Source: an uncultured Oxalobacteraceae bacterium
GTDB taxonomy: Bacteria; Pseudomonadota; Gammaproteobacteria; Burkholderiales; Burkholderiaceae_D
Direction: 5' to 3'
Assembly: GCA_937996605.1 (NCBI GenBank)
Contig: CALKVB010000611.1
Location: forward strand, 1-8,876
DNA: 8,876 nt
Made by a program: the position numbers and the translations under genes
Notes under the pieces: model-generated
The model's database searches: none
Told to the model about the DNA's origin: nothing
The model's input: only the letters and a program-made list of their open reading frames with translations
Shown here: in pieces, positions 6,875 through 8,876 of the stretch
Layout of the letters: each line of letters starts with the position of its first letter
Position numbering within the stretch: position 1 is the first letter of the stretch

Positions 6875-6991
6875 TAAATTAAACTAAATTAGCTAAATAA
6901 GCTGTTAAGAACTCTTCATTCATTCCCGCTACGTTTTAGAATGCGCGGGCGAACCGCAAGTATGCCTGAAACAAAATTTTCCTGCAGAAAG

Positions 6992-7023
6992 CAAAAACGC
7001 CAAGCTTTCACTTGGCGTTTTTG
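6992..7023. terminator. Rho-independent terminator after ftsZ
   Basis: A perfect 13-bp stem (6992-7004 with 7011-7023, core ACGCCAAG/CTTGGCGT) closes a 6-nt loop. The outer stem is A5/T5, giving a U-run on either strand. It lies 51 bp beyond the ftsZ stop and separates the division genes from the peroxiredoxin gene. Confidence 0.9.
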
Positions 7024-7074
7024 GCTTCCTATTTGAGGCGCAAAACCTAAATCAGCGTGACACCCCTTTCATAC

Positions 7075-8271
7075 TTAGTCTGCTTGTTTACGCAAAAAGG
7101 CTGGAATGTCGTAGGTTTCCATACCGTTCTTTTCCAACGCACGTACTTGTTCAGTTGCAGAGTGACGCCATACCGCCGGCTTGGTCAATGTATCAAAACC
7201 TGCGCTCGCGCTCGTCGTTGTTTTTGCAGCGGAAGCTGCAGCAACTGGTGTTGCCATCATCATTGGCTCATCATGCGTGCCCGTGCGCAACATTGGCGTT
7301 TGTACCAATTGGATATTTTTCTTACCGCGACCCAATCCAGTTGCCACCACCGTCACACGAATATCATCACCCATGCTTTCATCATAAGCGATACCTTGTG
7401 CAATCGATGCGTCTGGTGCAGCAAAAGCACGAACAGCAGCCATCACTTCCTTGATCTCTTTACCTTTGAGACTGCGGCTTGCTGTTACGTTGACCAACAC
7501 ACCGCGTGCCCCAGACAAATCGATACCGTCCAACAATGGAGATGCAACCGCTTGTTCAGCTGCGATACGTGCACGATCAACGCCAGAAGCAGTTGCCGTA
7601 CCCATCATTGCTTTACCTTGCTCACCCATGATGGTCTTGACGTCGTTAAAGTCGACATTGATATGACCAGGTACATTGATGATTTCAGCGATACCTGCCA
7701 CCGCATTATTGAGGACGTTATCAGCATGGCCCAACCATTCAATCATACTGTCGTCTTCATAAATTTCTTCGAGTTTTTCGTTGAGAATGATGATGAGAGA
7801 GTCTACATGTTTGGTCAATGCGTCGAGGCCTTCGTCAGCGATATCCATGCATTTCTTACCTTCGTAAGAAAATGGTTTGGAAACAACTGCAACTGTCAAA
7901 GCACCTTGCTCTTTGGCGATTTGTGCGACCACAGGTGCTGCTCCAGTACCAGTACCACCGCCCATGCCAGCAGCAATAAATACCATGTGCGCGCCGCGCA
8001 ATGCATCTTCAATACGTGAACGTGATTCTTCTGCAAGCTGACGACCTACTTCAGGTTTCATCCCTGCACCCAAACCAGTTTCACCGATTTGAATTACATT
8101 GTGTGCATTAGATTGTGCCAGCGCTTGAGCATCAGTGTTAGCGGCGATGAATTCAACGCCCGAAACACCTTTGTTAATCATGTGCTGAACCGCGTTACCA
8201 CCTGCTCCACCGACACCAACGACTTTGATCACTGTGCCTTGTGTAGCGTTATCGACCATATCGAACTCCAT
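7075..8271 (-). CDS. ftsZ: Cell division GTPase FtsZ
   Basis: FtsZ is the tubulin homologue that polymerises with GTP into the Z ring at midcell and recruits the divisome. With the start at 8271 it has 398 residues. The N-terminal GTPase domain carries GVGGAGGNAV near 19-28 and the tubulin signature GGGTGTG at 104-110. The T7 synergy loop NVDFND at 205-210 includes the catalytic aspartates. A variable Ala/Thr/Ser-rich linker runs from about 325 to 380. The conserved tail YDIPAFLRKQAD (387-398) is the docking site for FtsA, ZipA and MinC, nearly as in E. coli. Two adjacent in-frame ATGs occur (8274 and 8271). I chose the second because it begins the familiar MEFDMVDN and lies 7 nt from GGGGG, against 4 nt for the first. 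It follows ftsA after a 187-190-bp gap that probably holds its own promoter. Confidence 0.99.
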   Translation of the reverse strand: MEFDMVDNATQGTVIKVVGVGGAGGNAVQHMINKGVSGVEFIAANTDAQALAQSNAHNVIQIGETGLGAGMKPEVGRQLAEESRSRIEDALRGAHMVFIAAGMGGGTGTGAAPVVAQIAKEQGALTVAVVSKPFSYEGKKCMDIADEGLDALTKHVDSLIIILNEKLEEIYEDDSMIEWLGHADNVLNNAVAGIAEIINVPGHINVDFNDVKTIMGEQGKAMMGTATASGVDRARIAAEQAVASPLLDGIDLSGARGVLVNVTASRSLKGKEIKEVMAAVRAFAAPDASIAQGIAYDESMGDDIRVTVVATGLGRGKKNIQLVQTPMLRTGTHDEPMMMATPVAAASAAKTTTSASAGFDTLTKPAVWRHSATEQVRALEKNGMETYDIPAFLRKQAD

Positions 8272-8278
8272 CATGAAT

Positions 8279-8283
8279 CCCCC
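8279..8283 (-). promoter_or_regulatory. Ribosome binding site of ftsZ
   Basis: GGGGG on the minus strand can pair with the anti-Shine-Dalgarno CCUCC using one G-U wobble. It is 4 nt from the ATG at 8274 and 7 nt from the ATG at 8271, favouring the second start. Confidence 0.6.
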
Positions 8284-8296
8284 ATTAGGCAGATTT

Positions 8297-8342
8297 CAGT
8301 CGCTAACCCTCACCCGATGTGACGTCTAGCGAATAAAAACTG
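8297..8342 (-). promoter_or_regulatory. Nested hairpin in the ftsZ 5' leader
   Basis: In the leader RNA, UCGCUA (8332-8327) pairs with UAGCGA (8305-8300). Inside it, after a symmetric 4x4 internal loop, UCAC (8322-8319) pairs with GUGA (8313-8310) around a 5-nt loop. Below it, CAG (8342-8340) can pair with CUG (8299-8297), leaving a U-rich 7-nt bulge. The structure would begin a few bases after the predicted start of transcription and leaves the ribosome binding site free. No known RNA family is recognised. Confidence 0.35.
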
Positions 8343-8353
8343 TAGTAAACACC

Positions 8354-8359
8354 ATTATA
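8354..8359 (-). promoter_or_regulatory. Perfect -10 hexamer (TATAAT) upstream of ftsZ
   Basis: The minus strand reads TATAAT at 8359-8354, predicting initiation near 8347 and a leader of about 75 nt. No good -35 occurs at 16-18 bp; the closest, TTCACA at 8380-8385, is 20 bp away. The spot where a -35 should be is occupied by the inverted repeat at 8364-8401. A separate ftsZ promoter between ftsA and ftsZ would fit the unusually wide gap. Confidence 0.45.
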
Positions 8360-8363
8360 AAAT

Positions 8364-8401
8364 GATTACCGCAAAAAATTGTGAAAAATCTGCGGTTAAT
8401 C
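8364..8401. repeat. Inverted repeat over the -35 region of the ftsZ promoter
   Basis: GATTACCGCA (8364-8373) and TGCGGTTAATC (8391-8401) are inverted copies that differ by one inserted base, separated by 17 nt. The spacer itself holds AAAAAT twice. The repeat lies just upstream of TATAAT at 8354-8359. It could be a protein-binding operator, or a hairpin in a transcript reading through from ftsA. Confidence 0.4.
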
Positions 8402-8437
8402 GCCTCATTTCATCTATAAAAGAAACAAATACAAACA

Positions 8438-8454
8438 ATTTTTTTCAAAAAAAT
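8438..8454. repeat. A7/T7 palindrome just after ftsA
   Basis: ATTTTTTT and AAAAAAAT flank a single C. It begins 7 bp beyond the ftsA stop codon. It lacks a GC-rich stem, so it is not a standard Rho-independent terminator. It is more likely a bent or UP-element-like A-tract region. Confidence 0.4.
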
Positions 8455-8461
8455 GCGTAAA

Positions 8462-8876
8462 TCAGAAATTCCCTTGAAACCACTCCTTCATACGCTGCCA
8501 AACTGCACTCGCCGACCCTGCTTGGCGCGTCACAATATGGCCTCGCATGTACTGCTTTTTTGCCTCCAACAACAAACCCAACACCGTCGCATAACGCGGG
8601 CTGCGCACCACGTCTGCTAACTGTCCTGAATACACGGGCATGCCTAAACGCGCAGGTTTCAGGAAAATATCTTCTGCCATTTCCACCATACCTTGCATAG
8701 TCGACGAACCACCGGTTAATACGATGCCGGAAGAAAGCACATCTTCGTAACCAGATTCACGAACTACTTGATGCACCAAGGCGAATAATTCTTCAACGCG
8801 TGGCTCAATCACGGCGGCCAAGGCTTGACGTGACAAAGAGCGTGGGCCGCGGTCTCCGAGACCTGGCACTTCGAGC
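8462..8876 (-). CDS. ftsA: Cell division protein FtsA, C-terminal part (cut by window edge)
   Basis: FtsA is the actin-like ATPase that tethers FtsZ to the inner membrane. Only the last 137 residues are visible, about a third of a roughly 410-residue protein; the reading frame stays open to the window edge. Visible features are EVPGLGDRGPRSLSRQ near the left end of the fragment, the actin-fold nucleotide-binding motif GIVLTGGSSTMQGM, and the downstream PARLGMPVYSG. The C-terminal amphipathic helix WQRMKEWFQGNF is the membrane-targeting sequence and matches the usual FtsA ending (SWLRKEF-like in E. coli). It reads into ftsZ on the same strand. Confidence 0.97.
   Translation of the reverse strand, partial: LEVPGLGDRGPRSLSRQALAAVIEPRVEELFALVHQVVRESGYEDVLSSGIVLTGGSSTMQGMVEMAEDIFLKPARLGMPVYSGQLADVVRSPRYATVLGLLLEAKKQYMRGHIVTRQAGSASAVWQRMKEWFQGNF

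Noticed and set aside
6925..6949. CCCGC/GCGGG dyad upstream of the peroxiredoxin gene
   Set aside because: Only five base pairs around a 15-nt loop, with mismatches on both sides. This is too weak to call an operator or hairpin.
7057..8019. A 320-codon open frame on the plus strand opposite ftsZ
   Set aside because: It lies antisense to an unambiguous ftsZ, has an implausible Cys/His/Thr-rich composition, and shows no ribosome binding site or family motif. It is a codon-usage shadow.

Overview
The window is a stretch of a betaproteobacterial chromosome, most likely Burkholderiales. Reading the minus strand from the right edge, the order is ftsA (3' end), ftsZ, a Prx5-type peroxiredoxin, lpxC, [dciA on the opposite strand], an M23 peptidase and secA. 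This is the conserved tail of the division and cell-wall (dcw) cluster. A Prx5 gene between ftsZ and lpxC, and a dciA/M23 pair between lpxC and secA, are arrangements I know from Burkholderiales and, for the second, also from Pseudomonas. GC is moderate (about 47% in the one ftsZ line I counted), so a lower-GC member of the order, such as an Oxalobacteraceae relative, is plausible. That placement is inference.

Layout: 101-703 (+) is an AT-rich PaiB-type FMN-binding regulator gene that converges on secA across a shared, perfect 18-bp terminator stem. 756-3518 (-) is secA. 3736-4701 (-) is a membrane-anchored LytM/M23 endopeptidase with a complete metal site. 4750-5247 (+) is dciA (DUF721), with a good promoter match inside the 5' end of the M23 gene. 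5294-6229 (-) is lpxC. 6357-6863 (-) is the peroxiredoxin, with a terminator on each side. 7075-8271 (-) is ftsZ, preceded by a 190-bp leader rich in structure. 8462-8876 (-) is the C-terminal third of ftsA. There are no tRNA, rRNA, CRISPR or insertion sequences, and no gene-free stretch longer than 300 bp.

The genes serve growth and division of a Gram-negative envelope. FtsA and FtsZ build the Z ring, LpxC commits precursors to lipid A, the M23 enzyme probably opens peptidoglycan cross-links, SecA drives protein export, and DciA loads the replicative helicase. All core proteins look intact, and I do not see a new multi-gene system. What merits a second look is regulatory: an inverted repeat over the -35 region of a perfect TATAAT before ftsZ, a nested hairpin in the ftsZ 5' leader, a perfect TATAAT six bases before the lpxC start codon, and the AT-rich regulator gene at the left edge.
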